Assembly (NCBI GenBank): GCA_965246905.1 | Contig: CBDFFZ010000014.1 | Location: forward strand, 62,001 to 126,000 | Source: UBA1952 sp965246905 | GTDB taxonomy: Bacteria; Bacteroidota; Bacteroidia; Chitinophagales; Chitinophagaceae | Length of the DNA stretch: 64,000 nucleotides | Direction of reading: 5' to 3' | Part shown: positions 42,555-51,536 of the stretch, piece by piece | How positions within the stretch are numbered: the first letter of the stretch is position 1 | How the letters are laid out: each line of letters opens with the position of its first letter | Notes under the pieces: generated by a model | Database searches by the model: none | The model's input: the letters and a program-made list of their open reading frames with translations, nothing else | Told to the model about the DNA's origin: nothing | Position numbers and translations under genes: made by a program

Positions 42555-44078
42555 ATGCAGCAGCCAGTTCGTGTCCGTTTTGCGCCGTCGCCCACCGGCG
42601 GCCTTCATATCGGTGGGGTCCGTACCGTTTTATATAACTATCTGTTTGCCCGTAAACATGGCGGAGCCTTTGTGCTGCGCGTAGAGGATACTGACCGGAG
42701 CCGCTTTGTAGAAGGTGCCGAACAATACATTATAGATTGCCTCGAGTGGTGCGGCCTGCAGCCCGATGAAAGTCCGCAGCAGGGCGGCGCTTTTGCCCCT
42801 TACCGCCAAAGTGAGCGCAAAGAGGGCTATCGTAAGTATGCAGCGCAGCTCATAGCTTCCGACAATGCCTACTATGCGTTCGATACTACCGAAGAGCTGG
42901 ACAGAATGAGACATGACCTCAAAACGGAGGAAAACCCATCGCCCCAATACGGGCATACTACGCGCATGCAAATGCGTAACTCACTCTCTTTATCGGGGGA
43001 GGAAACAGATAAATTATTAGCCGCAAATACGCCTTATGTCATTCGTATAAAAATGCCGGTTGACGAAACGGTTTCTTTTACAGATATGATCCGTGGGGAA
43101 GTAAGCTTTGATACTGCTTTGGTGGATGATAAAGTGCTGCTGAAGGCCGATGGCATGCCTACTTATCATCTTGCCGTTGTGGCCGATGACCATGATATGC
43201 AGATCACCCATGCCTTCCGCGGGGAGGAATGGCTTCCGAGCGCCCCAGTGCATTTATTATTGTGGAAATATCTGGGCTGGGAAAAGGAAATGCCGCAATG
43301 GGCGCATTTCCCACTCATTCTCGGGTCCGATGGCTCTAAGCTCAGCAAGCGCCACGGCAATAAATACGGCTTCCCCATTTTTGCCATGAACTGGACCGAC
43401 CCTGTGAAGAATGAATTTACCGAAGGCTTTCGCGAGCGCGGGTTTTTACCGGAAGCATTCATCAATTTGCTGGCAATGCTCGGCTGGAATGACGGCAGCG
43501 GACAAGAGCTTTTCACCAGGGAAGAGCTGATCGAAAAGTTCGACATAAGCCGGGTGGCTAAGAGCGGGGCAGCTTTTGATTTCGATAAAGCCAAATGGTT
43601 CAACCACCAGTATATCCAGCAATTATCAGCAGAAAAACTGGTACCATTATTAAAGCCATACCTCGCCACAGCAGGCATTAGGGCAGATGATGATTATATC
43701 CAAAAAGTGATCGGGTTAGTGAAAGAGCGCATAACCCTGCTTCCGGATTTTATAGAGCAAAGCGCCTTTTTCTTTAAAGCTCCGCAGGAAATTGATACGG
43801 CTTCCATCAAGGCAAAATGGAGTGAAAAAACAGCGGCTTATTTCAGTGCGCTGATCACAGCATGGAGCAGCATCGATAGCTGGGGCCACGATGCGCTCGA
43901 AGGCAGCTTTAATGATCTGGTAGCTGCGCAGGGCATCAAGAAAGGTGAGGTTATGCTGCCACTACGCATTATGCTGGTGGGCGGGAAATTTGGCCCCGGC
44001 GTTATTGATATTGCTTCGGTGATTGGTAAAGAGCAAACCATCCAACGTCTTAAATCTGCTTTGGAACAACTGGTCTGA
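42555..44078 (+). CDS. gltX: Glutamate--tRNA ligase
   Basis: 507 residues. HIGH-class signature FAPSPTGGLHIGGVRT at the N-terminus, KMSKS-class GSDGSKLSKRHGN near residue 255, and an alpha-helical anticodon-binding half. Charges tRNA-Glu (and in some species tRNA-Gln) with glutamate. It is followed 79 bp later by a GluQ-RS-like paralogue on the same strand, probably one transcript. Confidence 0.96.
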   Translation: MQQPVRVRFAPSPTGGLHIGGVRTVLYNYLFARKHGGAFVLRVEDTDRSRFVEGAEQYIIDCLEWCGLQPDESPQQGGAFAPYRQSERKEGYRKYAAQLIASDNAYYAFDTTEELDRMRHDLKTEENPSPQYGHTTRMQMRNSLSLSGEETDKLLAANTPYVIRIKMPVDETVSFTDMIRGEVSFDTALVDDKVLLKADGMPTYHLAVVADDHDMQITHAFRGEEWLPSAPVHLLLWKYLGWEKEMPQWAHFPLILGSDGSKLSKRHGNKYGFPIFAMNWTDPVKNEFTEGFRERGFLPEAFINLLAMLGWNDGSGQELFTREELIEKFDISRVAKSGAAFDFDKAKWFNHQYIQQLSAEKLVPLLKPYLATAGIRADDDYIQKVIGLVKERITLLPDFIEQSAFFFKAPQEIDTASIKAKWSEKTAAYFSALITAWSSIDSWGHDALEGSFNDLVAAQGIKKGEVMLPLRIMLVGGKFGPGVIDIASVIGKEQTIQRLKSALEQLV

Positions 44079-44157
44079 GCAAATCTTTAACCGCAAAGCC
44101 CGTATTATATAAATGAGTTTTCGCTTTTTGCCGTTAAAACCTCACCTGCGATTATAC

Positions 44158-45003
44158 ATGATAAAAACACGCATTGCCCCAACACCCAGCGGATTGCTAC
44201 ACCGGGGCAATGCCTATAATTTCCTGCTCACCGCTTTTATAGCTTCACAGAAAAAAGGTACGCTGCGTTTGAGAATAGATGATCTCGATGCGCCCCGTAT
44301 GCGCCGGGAATATCTTGAGGATATTTTTGAAACACTATCATGGCTTAATATAAAATGGCAATCCGGGCCGGAAAGTACAACAGCTCATTTGGCCGGATAC
44401 AAGCAGGAATATCGCCTGCCTCGCTACCATGAATTGCTGGATAAGCTCGTTGCTACTGATCAGATATTTGCCTGTACCTGCTCACGAAAGGATATTTTGC
44501 AGGAAAGCAGAGATGGTCAATACCCTGGCACATGCCGCTTCAAAAACCTGCCGCTCAATACGCCGGATGCCGCATGGAGACTGATTACACCTGAAAGTTC
44601 TGTTATTCAATTTGAAGATGCTTTAATGGGCAAAATATCTATTGATTTACACTTACAGGCAAGAGATCTCGTGATCCGCCGCAGGGACGGGCTTCCTGCT
44701 TATCATCTTGCCTCACTTACCGATGATGCAGATTTTGGCATCAATACCATTGTACGCGGGGACGATCTTTTACTGAGTACCGGAGTACAGTTATACCTTG
44801 CAGAGAAGCTTTTCCTACCCGTTTTTAAAGAAATCCGTTTTTATCATCACCCATTAATAAAAGACAGTACCGGTGAGAAATTATCTAAATCAGCAGGCAG
44901 CGCTTCCATTAAATTTTTGCGGGAAAGCGGAAAAAGCAGCGCAACCTTTCTTGAAAAATTCACGGATTGGAAGGATCTGTTAGGGGCTATTCCTATCGTT
45001 TAA
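44158..45003 (+). CDS. gluQ: Glutamyl-Q tRNA(Asp) synthetase-like protein
   Basis: 281 residues from MIKTRIAPTPSG; an ATG 15 codons upstream also exists. Truncated GltX-type catalytic core without an anticodon domain: LLHRGNAYN (HIGH-like), RIDDLDAPRMRREYLEDIFE, Zn site CTCSRKDI with YPGTCRF (Cys-x-Cys, Tyr, Cys), and GEKLSKSAGS (KMSKS-like). GluQ-RS attaches glutamate to queuosine of tRNA-Asp. The adjacency to gltX suggests local duplication or grouping by function; activity is inferred from motifs. Confidence 0.88.
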   Translation: MIKTRIAPTPSGLLHRGNAYNFLLTAFIASQKKGTLRLRIDDLDAPRMRREYLEDIFETLSWLNIKWQSGPESTTAHLAGYKQEYRLPRYHELLDKLVATDQIFACTCSRKDILQESRDGQYPGTCRFKNLPLNTPDAAWRLITPESSVIQFEDALMGKISIDLHLQARDLVIRRRDGLPAYHLASLTDDADFGINTIVRGDDLLLSTGVQLYLAEKLFLPVFKEIRFYHHPLIKDSTGEKLSKSAGSASIKFLRESGKSSATFLEKFTDWKDLLGAIPIV

Positions 45004-45030
45004 AACATTTATTAAAATAAATTCGTTTTC

Positions 45031-46284
45031 TTAATCAGATTTATCTTTCCCTGAAAGCAGGTCGGAAATAAACTGAATAAATGCTGCATCCTGTTGCGGC
45101 TTTGAGTACAGCGTCCGTGCTGCTGTAGCTATGGATGTCTGCAGCTTCAGCAATTCTTTACCTGCCAGACCTGCCATTTCTTTAACGGCACCTGCTAAAG
45201 CTCGGTAATCTCCTGGTGCAGCAACGAGCCCAAGCTTATGTTCTTCCACCATCATGGCGCCTTCCCCACCTGCGCAGAATAGCACCGGCAGCCCCGCCGC
45301 TACCGCCATAAAAAGCTTGGAAGGAACAGCTCCGTAAATAGGTATTTTCAAAGGAATCAACACAGCATCATAACAGGGCAATAAAGCATCCAGTTCTTTT
45401 TGAGGAATAGTAGGGTAAAGGAAAAGACCGTTGTGCGGATGCTCCTTAACGAAGTTCTCCAGAATGGCGCGCTCTGCCCCGGCTCCGTAAATGTGGAGCT
45501 CCGCATCCAGCGCGGTAAAATTTATGCCTTTACATAATTCGTACATGCCCTGCGCATGACCCAGATTGCCGGCGTAGATTATTTTAAACGCCTTCATTCT
45601 GCCGGCATTTGTATTCTTTGCGGCCGTCTTCTCATCCTGCAGGTTGCGGTAAAGAAAAGAAGGCATATTTATTTTCAGGGATGACTTTAAATGCGCCAGG
45701 ATCTCTAAGCTCTGCCCCGTAAATGCATCCGCCATTTTGTAAAGATGCCCTTCTAACCGCTTCAGGAATTTATAGGTTGCACCTTGTTTTAGCGCGCCCA
45801 TCTCCAAAGCCGTAAGCGGCCATATATCGCTGATATTTACCAGCAGCTTTTTCTTCCCAAATTTTGAGAGCAGGGCAAAAAGCCATGCGCTTATCAATGG
45901 CGGCGAGCTCACGATTACCAGGTCTGCTTTCCTGAAAAAAAGCCGCGGACCTGCAAGGAAAAATATACTTAGCAGAAACGAGATCATACTCATTCCGCGC
46001 AGCAAAAAACTGCTTGAGTTAGAAGGCAGCAGCCCGAGGCGAATTACCTCAATGCCATCCAGCACCTCCTTATGTATCAGCCTTCCCCGGTAGCCCGGAA
46101 ATATTTTTCCGGTAGGATAATTGGGCATTGCAGTGATCACTGTTACCGCATACCCGGCATCGCGCAGCAGCGCCGCCATGTTGTAGATGCGTGTAGGAGC
46201 GCCCCCTTTTTCCGGCGGGAAGGAGTTGCAGCAAACAACTACCGATTTTTGATTTTTGATTTTTGAATTGTGATTTACCTGCAT
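45031..46284 (-). CDS. GT4 family glycosyltransferase (WbuB-like)
   Basis: 417 residues. GT-B fold: N-terminal VVVCCNSFPPEKGGAPTRIY (UDP-sugar glycosyltransferase opening), a hydrophobic loop (SMISFLLSIFFLAGPRLFF) for membrane contact, then FKIIYAGNLGHAQGMYELC and AVAAGLPVLFCAGGEGAMMV in the nucleotide-sugar domain. Resembles WbuB/colanic-acid-type transferases. Residues 4-14 (NHNSKIKNQKS) are encoded by the GATTTTTGATT repeat. Stands alone, with no other polysaccharide genes near. Confidence 0.85.
   Translation of the reverse strand: MQVNHNSKIKNQKSVVVCCNSFPPEKGGAPTRIYNMAALLRDAGYAVTVITAMPNYPTGKIFPGYRGRLIHKEVLDGIEVIRLGLLPSNSSSFLLRGMSMISFLLSIFFLAGPRLFFRKADLVIVSSPPLISAWLFALLSKFGKKKLLVNISDIWPLTALEMGALKQGATYKFLKRLEGHLYKMADAFTGQSLEILAHLKSSLKINMPSFLYRNLQDEKTAAKNTNAGRMKAFKIIYAGNLGHAQGMYELCKGINFTALDAELHIYGAGAERAILENFVKEHPHNGLFLYPTIPQKELDALLPCYDAVLIPLKIPIYGAVPSKLFMAVAAGLPVLFCAGGEGAMMVEEHKLGLVAAPGDYRALAGAVKEMAGLAGKELLKLQTSIATAARTLYSKPQQDAAFIQFISDLLSGKDKSD
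46246..46276. repeat. GATTTTTGATT repeat, left arm
   Basis: TTTTTGATTTTTGATTTTTG then AATTGTGATTTA. Inverted with respect to 46421-46455 and part of the glycosyltransferase coding sequence. Confidence 0.6.
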
Positions 46285-46420
46285 GGCCGTTCGCTTAGCG
46301 CGTAGGTTATAAGAAGCTTAAACCGTGGCTCACGAAGGCACAAAAACACAATGGGTCTTCCCGGATAAGGCCTGGTGCCTTAGTGCCTTAGTAAGCATCC
46401 CGTGTAAAACAGCGGCCAAA

Positions 46421-46455
46421 ATCATAATTCACAGATCAAAAATCAGCAATCATCA
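46421..46455. repeat. GATTTTTGATT repeat, right arm
   Basis: AAAATCATAATTCACAGATC then AAAAATCAGCAATCATC, inverse of the repeat at 46246-46276. The 145-bp spacer between holds GGCACAAAAACACA and GGTGCCTTAGTGCCTTAGT, a common Bacteroidota intergenic pattern. Confidence 0.6.
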
Positions 46456-48288
46456 AAGGTTTTCCGGCAAAGTATATTTTCTGCCCTTGTTCTGCTCCTT
46501 CAGCCATTGCGTGAGCGGGGAGAAATACTCCAGCATAGCCTTTGCATTCAGCTCATCGCCGGTAGATTCCTTAAGCACTTTGCGCCAGTCTTTCGATGCG
46601 CCGGTTTTAAGGATGCCTTTCATAAAATCACCGATCTCCTTATGCCCATAATAGTTGGTAGCGCGCGGGTTCTGGTGGAGAATATTTTTGGCAATGTGGT
46701 TGTGCAGCTGGTACAGGATCAGGTAGCTCAGCGCATAATCGTAATACTGTGCCGGGTCGTCATTGATGTGCGTTTTGGTAGCAGCATCGCACCATTCCTC
46801 GCCGCGCGGAGATGGCGGCTCTATGCCCTGGTACTTTTTAGCAAGCGCCCACCACGTAGCGTTGAATTTATCCGGCGGGAGATTATCCATATACAGCTGC
46901 TTCTCGAAATTGCTCATGGTGCCTGATGAGAAGAAGATAAAGGTTACTGAGTTCAGCGCCTCTTTCAGCAGGCTTTGAATACTGTCCGTCTGCACATTTG
47001 CGCCGATCAGTCCGCGGCCTACGAGATAGGGTTTCTGCATCGCCGCGAGGCCCATCATCGTGCCTACGGCTTCGTGATAAGCGCGGTTGGCGCCCTGCCT
47101 CAACAGCGGCGGCACCGAATCATTAGTGTAGGAAAGGTAGTAGTAGATATGGCCCAGCTCGTGGTTGGCCGTTTCCCACCATTCCGCATTCGGCTCTACG
47201 CTCATCAGGCTGCGCACATTATGGCTGAGATCTACATGCCAGGCAGAGGCATGGTTGTTTTTCTTCACCGCACTATCGGCAGGATAGGGGTAGAGGCTGC
47301 TCTTCTCCCAGAAAGTTGGCGGCAGCGGCTGGAAGCCAATGCTCTTATACAGGTTCTCGCCTTCGTGTACGATCCACTGCGCGCCTTTCGGTTTCAGCAC
47401 CGCATCGAGGTCTATGCCTTTTACCGTTACGGCCGGGCTCCAGTCCTGCCCCCAGCGGTTGGGCAGCCAGTGGGCGGGCAGCATATCGGGCACTGCTGCT
47501 ACATGGTATCGGGCAGCCATTTCATAGCGCATCCAGGTGTGGAGCTCACGGTACAGCGGCCAGAGATCGCGGATGGCGCCATCCATAAGGCTCATCATCT
47601 CATCCGTCTTCATGCCGTAATCGCTTACCTGGTAGGAGAAGAAATCCTTGTAGTCGAGGGCCTGCACTGTTTTGTTGCGCAGATCGCGGAGGTTTATGAG
47701 GCCGGCCTTCAGCGTTGGGCCTATCGCCTTGCTGGCTTCCCAGGCGGCGAGGCGCTTTGCGGGGTCGGTTTCTTTTTTCAGGATGTCATCCAGATCGTTG
47801 GTGCTTACTTTTTTGCCATTCAGCATATACTGGAAGCCGTACAGTTTCTGCGTCTGCTCATTCTCGGCTTTGATGCGCTGCTTCACCACATCGGCAATCG
47901 TCTGCGGGTTGTTGGCCGCTGCGTATAATATGGCTTCGAGCTGCTTGCGCTGTATTTCCGTAAGCTTATCCTTATCCGCCAGGTACTTTTTCGCATTTGC
48001 AATATTATCTGCGCTGCCGGTAAATGCTGCCTGGGCTTCATCTGCCTTTTGCGCATTCAGCGTAGCCGTGCTGTCTCCTTTTTTAATGGCAATGTTGGAT
48101 TGCCATTGCGCCTCCTGAGATGCTGTATAGAGCTTCACATACTCCGTAGTGTAGGAGTCGATGAATTTCTGTGCATCCTGCGCAGCAGTAGCCGACGAAG
48201 AAGAAGTGGTAGTGGTGGAAGTATTACTCTGGCAGGAGGCAAACAGTGCGGTTGCGGCCAGTAAAGTGAGGCATTGCCTGCGTAGCAT
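46453..48288 (-). CDS. M2 family peptidyl-dipeptidase (ACE-like)
   Basis: 611 residues with a lipoprotein signal (LFASCQSNTST). Zinc motif HELGH near residue 400 (TANHELGHIYYYL), with the third ligand in EAVGTMMGLAA, and the M2 helical array (ALDYKDFFSYQVSDYGMKTDEMM, RYHVAAVPDMLPAHWLP). Removes C-terminal dipeptides from peptides; the lipid anchor suggests periplasmic or outer-membrane location. Monocistronic. Confidence 0.93.
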   Translation of the reverse strand: MLRRQCLTLLAATALFASCQSNTSTTTTSSSSATAAQDAQKFIDSYTTEYVKLYTASQEAQWQSNIAIKKGDSTATLNAQKADEAQAAFTGSADNIANAKKYLADKDKLTEIQRKQLEAILYAAANNPQTIADVVKQRIKAENEQTQKLYGFQYMLNGKKVSTNDLDDILKKETDPAKRLAAWEASKAIGPTLKAGLINLRDLRNKTVQALDYKDFFSYQVSDYGMKTDEMMSLMDGAIRDLWPLYRELHTWMRYEMAARYHVAAVPDMLPAHWLPNRWGQDWSPAVTVKGIDLDAVLKPKGAQWIVHEGENLYKSIGFQPLPPTFWEKSSLYPYPADSAVKKNNHASAWHVDLSHNVRSLMSVEPNAEWWETANHELGHIYYYLSYTNDSVPPLLRQGANRAYHEAVGTMMGLAAMQKPYLVGRGLIGANVQTDSIQSLLKEALNSVTFIFFSSGTMSNFEKQLYMDNLPPDKFNATWWALAKKYQGIEPPSPRGEEWCDAATKTHINDDPAQYYDYALSYLILYQLHNHIAKNILHQNPRATNYYGHKEIGDFMKGILKTGASKDWRKVLKESTGDELNAKAMLEYFSPLTQWLKEQNKGRKYTLPENL

Positions 48289-48435
48289 AAGCAGTTGTAT
48301 TTTTTGGGAATGGGTTTAAAAGTACAGCTTAGCCGGAATGTTTTTATCCCTTGCTGCGGGGGATGCAACCGCCTGTTACGATTCTATAATCATGATTGCG
48401 TTGATACAGCTTATGCAGCGGCTCATCCGGAACAA

Positions 48436-48470
48436 TAAAAAAGCGCGCTACCCCGGAAGATAGCGCGCCT
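48436..48470 (-). terminator. Terminator of RHS-like lipoprotein gene
   Basis: GCGCGCTA and TAGCGCGC pair around 10 nt, with a TTTTTT run on the minus strand, 20 bp past the stop at 48490. Confidence 0.8.
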
Positions 48471-48489
48471 TACTTAAATAATGAAACTA

Positions 48490-49224
48490 TTACTTACAGG
48501 TATAAGAATAGGTGTTGGAAGTTAAATCGCTTCCACTGGTAGATGTTGCCTTGATAATCTTTCCGTCACTATCATAATCGTAACTGAAATTAGTAATGTC
48601 GGAATCGCTTGTTATCGATTTTACAAGATGGGCATTTACAATATACAGGGCGCCATAGCTAATCAGTTGCTGGATCTTGAAAATATCACCATCCGCATAT
48701 GCCTTATCTGTATAATAGCTGTAGGTAGAAACGCTGCCGGTAGAAGTAGCCAGGCTAAGATCGCCATTCACAAACTGGGTATTGGTAACATAGGGTGTAC
48801 CTGAACCATACTGGAAGGTTGCTCTGCTAAGCTTGCCATTGCCATCGTACTCAAAAAGGCCGGTTTCGGTAGTCACGCCCAAATTGTTCTTTGTAATAAC
48901 GCTGGTTACATTCTGGTTGCCATTGGTAGTTATCGCATAGGTATTCTCTAGAACGCCGGAGCTGGTCTTTTCTGTAATATTTATTGAATTGCCACTGTAA
49001 GTAAAAACTTTGCTACCGGCAGAAGAGCCGGTAGTTGTAACGGTAGAGATGCGGCCATCATTATCATAAACGATTGAGATAACAGAAACAGAGCTGCCAT
49101 CGATCGTATTCATGCTGGTAATGCGGCATACCGGGCTGTCATCCTCATTCTTTTTGCAGGATGTATTGGAAAGGAGGGCTCCGGCAATAAGCGCAATGGC
49201 GCCAATGCGTAAGGTAAGATTCAT
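48490..49224 (-). CDS. RHS-like repeat lipoprotein
   Basis: 244 residues; lipoprotein signal ending LLSNTSCKKNEDDSP. The body repeats VYDNDGRISTVTT, FEYDGNGKLSRATF and YDYDSDGKIIKATS, the YD-like motif of RHS-type beta-strands, as in DUF4595-like Bacteroidota lipoproteins. No toxin tip or T9SS domain. Probably an outer-surface lipoprotein; function unknown. Confidence 0.75.
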   Translation of the reverse strand: MNLTLRIGAIALIAGALLSNTSCKKNEDDSPVCRITSMNTIDGSSVSVISIVYDNDGRISTVTTTGSSAGSKVFTYSGNSINITEKTSSGVLENTYAITTNGNQNVTSVITKNNLGVTTETGLFEYDGNGKLSRATFQYGSGTPYVTNTQFVNGDLSLATSTGSVSTYSYYTDKAYADGDIFKIQQLISYGALYIVNAHLVKSITSDSDITNFSYDYDSDGKIIKATSTSGSDLTSNTYSYTCK

Positions 49225-49296
49225 AAAAAATAATTTAGTTCGGGCAAATATAGCAATTTCAACCTTTATAGATTTTCCAATTGCCGTGAGGGCCGG

Positions 49297-49455
49297 CTAA
49301 TCCTGCTTTCCCAGCTCGCCTTTTACCACTATGCCCAATGCGCGCAGCTGCTCCATAGGCAGGTTGCGCACTTCTTTCATCCAGTCGAATCCGGCCTCTT
49401 TCTGGGGAGGATGAAGCCGGTTTACGGTGTGCGCATTGCCGGCAGCCGGGCTCAA
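49297..49455 (-). CDS. Small ORF overlapping the Nudix stop
   Basis: 52 codons (TTG at 49455, TAG at 49297). The TTG and the Nudix TGA overlap as TTGA, the arrangement of a coupled downstream gene. The product (RLHPPQKEAGFDW, MKEVRNLPMEQLRALGIVVK) reads as genuine amphipathic protein sequence rather than noise. It may be a small partner protein or the C-terminal remnant of a longer fusion lost by a frameshift. No ATG upstream; not recognised. Confidence 0.35.
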   Translation of the reverse strand: MSPAAGNAHTVNRLHPPQKEAGFDWMKEVRNLPMEQLRALGIVVKGELGKQD

Positions 49456-49889
49456 GGGAAGCTCACCGGCAACTTTACCTTGGCTATTGCCGCCGCCACG
49501 ATCTGCGGATGGTCGAAGCCGAGCTGCGGCAGCTCATCTACCGGGAACCAGCGGGCATCGGCAGCGTCATCGCTCCCTTTAATAGCGGGAGGATCACCGG
49601 CGAGGATGGCGTAATGCACGATGGTAATGGTATGGCCGCGAGGGTCGCGGCCGGGCGCGCCGAATGCGCGGAGCTGGTGCAGCACTTCTACAGACAGGCC
49701 GGTTTCCTCTTTCAGCTCGCGGCGTGCGCCGGCCTCAAGGTCTTCCTCATCATTCAGGAAACCGCCGGGGAGCGTCCAGCTGCCTTTGTAGGGGTCGTTT
49801 TTGCGCTGTACGAGGAGGAGGTGAAGGGCGCCGCGGTTATTGGTAAAGACGGCGATATCGGTAGCTACCTGTATATGTTGCTTTATCAT
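49452..49889 (-). CDS. Nudix hydrolase
   Basis: 145 residues from MIKQHIQVATDIAVF at 49889; the longer open frame reads through the 49936 palindrome and is rejected. Complete Nudix box GGFLNDEEDLEAGARRELKEETGL (written here as its parts: GGFLNDEE, GARRELKEETGL), then HTITIVHYAILAGDPP. Hydrolyses nucleoside diphosphate-linked compounds; substrate open. The FDHPQIVAAAIAKV tail resembles the start of the NrtR-type C-terminal region but stops early. Confidence 0.88.
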   Translation of the reverse strand: MIKQHIQVATDIAVFTNNRGALHLLLVQRKNDPYKGSWTLPGGFLNDEEDLEAGARRELKEETGLSVEVLHQLRAFGAPGRDPRGHTITIVHYAILAGDPPAIKGSDDAADARWFPVDELPQLGFDHPQIVAAAIAKVKLPVSFP

Positions 49890-49935
49890 GATTCTGAGCA
49901 GTGAAAAAACTATTCCGGGGGAAGGCATAGCGTAT

Positions 49936-49964
49936 GTAGAGGCGTTGCAATGCAACGTCTCTAC
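49936..49964. repeat. GTAGAGACGTTGCA palindrome, copy 2
   Basis: GTAGAGGCGTTGCA then A and TGCAACGTCTCTAC, one substitution from the other copies; located just upstream of the Nudix start. Confidence 0.75.
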
Positions 49965-50074
49965 GGGTGGGGAGGGAAAGCTGTATGAAGTTGTGCCCAA
50001 CGTTTTTAAAACACATAAGGGCAGAAAATTTTCTGCCTCTACCATGCTTTGCGCCGGATGATGATCAGCGGGTA

Positions 50075-51460
50075 CTATTTCATGATGCCTATGCCTTTCA
50101 GTATATCGAGGCCGTTGGCGAAGAGCATTAACCCTAATAGGAGTACGAGGCCAACGGTGGTGGCTACTTCCATCACTTTTTCGCTCGCCGGGCGCCCGGT
50201 AATCATCTCCCAAAGCAGGAAAATAACATAGCCGCCATCGAGGCCGGGAATGGGCAGGAGGTTCATGAAGGCCAGCACAATGGATATAAAGGCAGTGATC
50301 ATGAGAAAATCCTGCAGGTCGAATTCAGTATTGAATATCTTACTGAAGGTACCGATGCCGCCAACGCTTTCGGTAACTTTTACATCTTTACGGAACAACA
50401 GTTTGAGGCTGGAGGCGTAGTTGGTAAATTGCTCATAAGCTTCTGTAGCACCTTTACCTACAGCCTGTATCGGGTTGTAATGGATAGTACTTACTTTAAA
50501 AAAGCGCTTTGGCTCGGTAAAGAACTGTACACCAAGCTTGCCGGTGCTATCGAGGTTGCCGTGCAGCGAGGCAATAGTGCCGCCTTTACGGATGGCTTTG
50601 ATGTCTATAGGCTGGCCTTTGGACGCTTTAATGGCTTCCTGCACTTCGCTTACATAATTAACAGGCCTGCCGTTGATGGCAATGATACTATCGCCGGGCA
50701 TGATAAGCATTTTTGCTGCTGCGGATTTATCAGCTACTTCCTGGATAACGGCAGGGAACCTTAATTCGAAGAGTCTTTTTTTGCCGGCAATGATGGCAGA
50801 TTTTGTCTTTTCAGGATCCAGCGGGATGGATATATTCTGTCCGGCGCGGGTCACTTCCATAGAGTGCGCGCCAACGAAGAGTGCCCTTGAAATAGCCCCC
50901 ATGCTTTGGCCGGGCTTGCCATCGGTGCCCACCGGCATATCGCCTTCCATAATGCCGAGGTTGCGGCCCAGGCTATCTACATGAATGCCATAAACCGCAT
51001 CGGCAGGAGCTACATATTGCTCACCCCAAACGCCAAATACCACTGCGTAGATGATCATCGCTACGAGTATATTTACAATAATGCCGCCGAGCATGGTAAA
51101 AAGCCGCTGCCAGGCCGGCTTCGAGCGGTACTCCCAGGGCTTGGGCGCCTGTGCGAGCTCTTCCTTATCCATGCTTTCATCCACCATGCCGGCAATCTTC
51201 ACATAGCCGCCAAGCGGGAACCAGCCTACGCCATATTGGGTATCGCCCACTTTCTTTTTAAAAAGGGAGAAGTTGAGGAGGCCGGAGAAGGGAAACAGAA
51301 AATCGAAGAAGAGGTAAAACTTCTCTACACGCATGCCAAAGCGCTTGGCAAAGAAGAAATGCCCGAACTCGTGAAGTACGATAAGCAGGGAAAGCGAAAC
51401 AAAAAGCTGCAGCCAGCGCATACCGGAGCCTGCAAGGAGTAAGATATTATGGGTATTCAT
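50075..51460 (-). CDS. rseP: RIP metalloprotease RseP (site-2 protease)
   Basis: 461 residues. Zinc motif HEFGH in the first membrane helix (LIVLHEFGHFFFAKRFG), a PDZ domain at about 215-300 (MPGDSIIAINGRPVNYVSEV), and the second active-site motif NLLPIPGLDGG near the C-terminus. Cleaves transmembrane anti-sigma or signal sequences inside the membrane. dxr lies just upstream on the same strand (76 bp), the usual neighbour order in Bacteroidota, so the two are likely co-transcribed. Confidence 0.95.
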   Translation of the reverse strand: MNTHNILLLAGSGMRWLQLFVSLSLLIVLHEFGHFFFAKRFGMRVEKFYLFFDFLFPFSGLLNFSLFKKKVGDTQYGVGWFPLGGYVKIAGMVDESMDKEELAQAPKPWEYRSKPAWQRLFTMLGGIIVNILVAMIIYAVVFGVWGEQYVAPADAVYGIHVDSLGRNLGIMEGDMPVGTDGKPGQSMGAISRALFVGAHSMEVTRAGQNISIPLDPEKTKSAIIAGKKRLFELRFPAVIQEVADKSAAAKMLIMPGDSIIAINGRPVNYVSEVQEAIKASKGQPIDIKAIRKGGTIASLHGNLDSTGKLGVQFFTEPKRFFKVSTIHYNPIQAVGKGATEAYEQFTNYASSLKLLFRKDVKVTESVGGIGTFSKIFNTEFDLQDFLMITAFISIVLAFMNLLPIPGLDGGYVIFLLWEMITGRPASEKVMEVATTVGLVLLLGLMLFANGLDILKGIGIMK

Positions 51461-51536
51461 TCAGTTTTATTGGGTGTGGTGGTGGGCAGGATTGGATGAT
51501 GGTTTGGTAAAGCATTATCCTGCTGTCTTCTAAAAT

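Noticed and set aside
46975..47928. 317-codon plus-strand ORF opposite the M2 peptidase
   Set aside because: The peptidase on the other strand has all family motifs; the antisense frame is rich in Arg/His/Ala as expected of a shadow.
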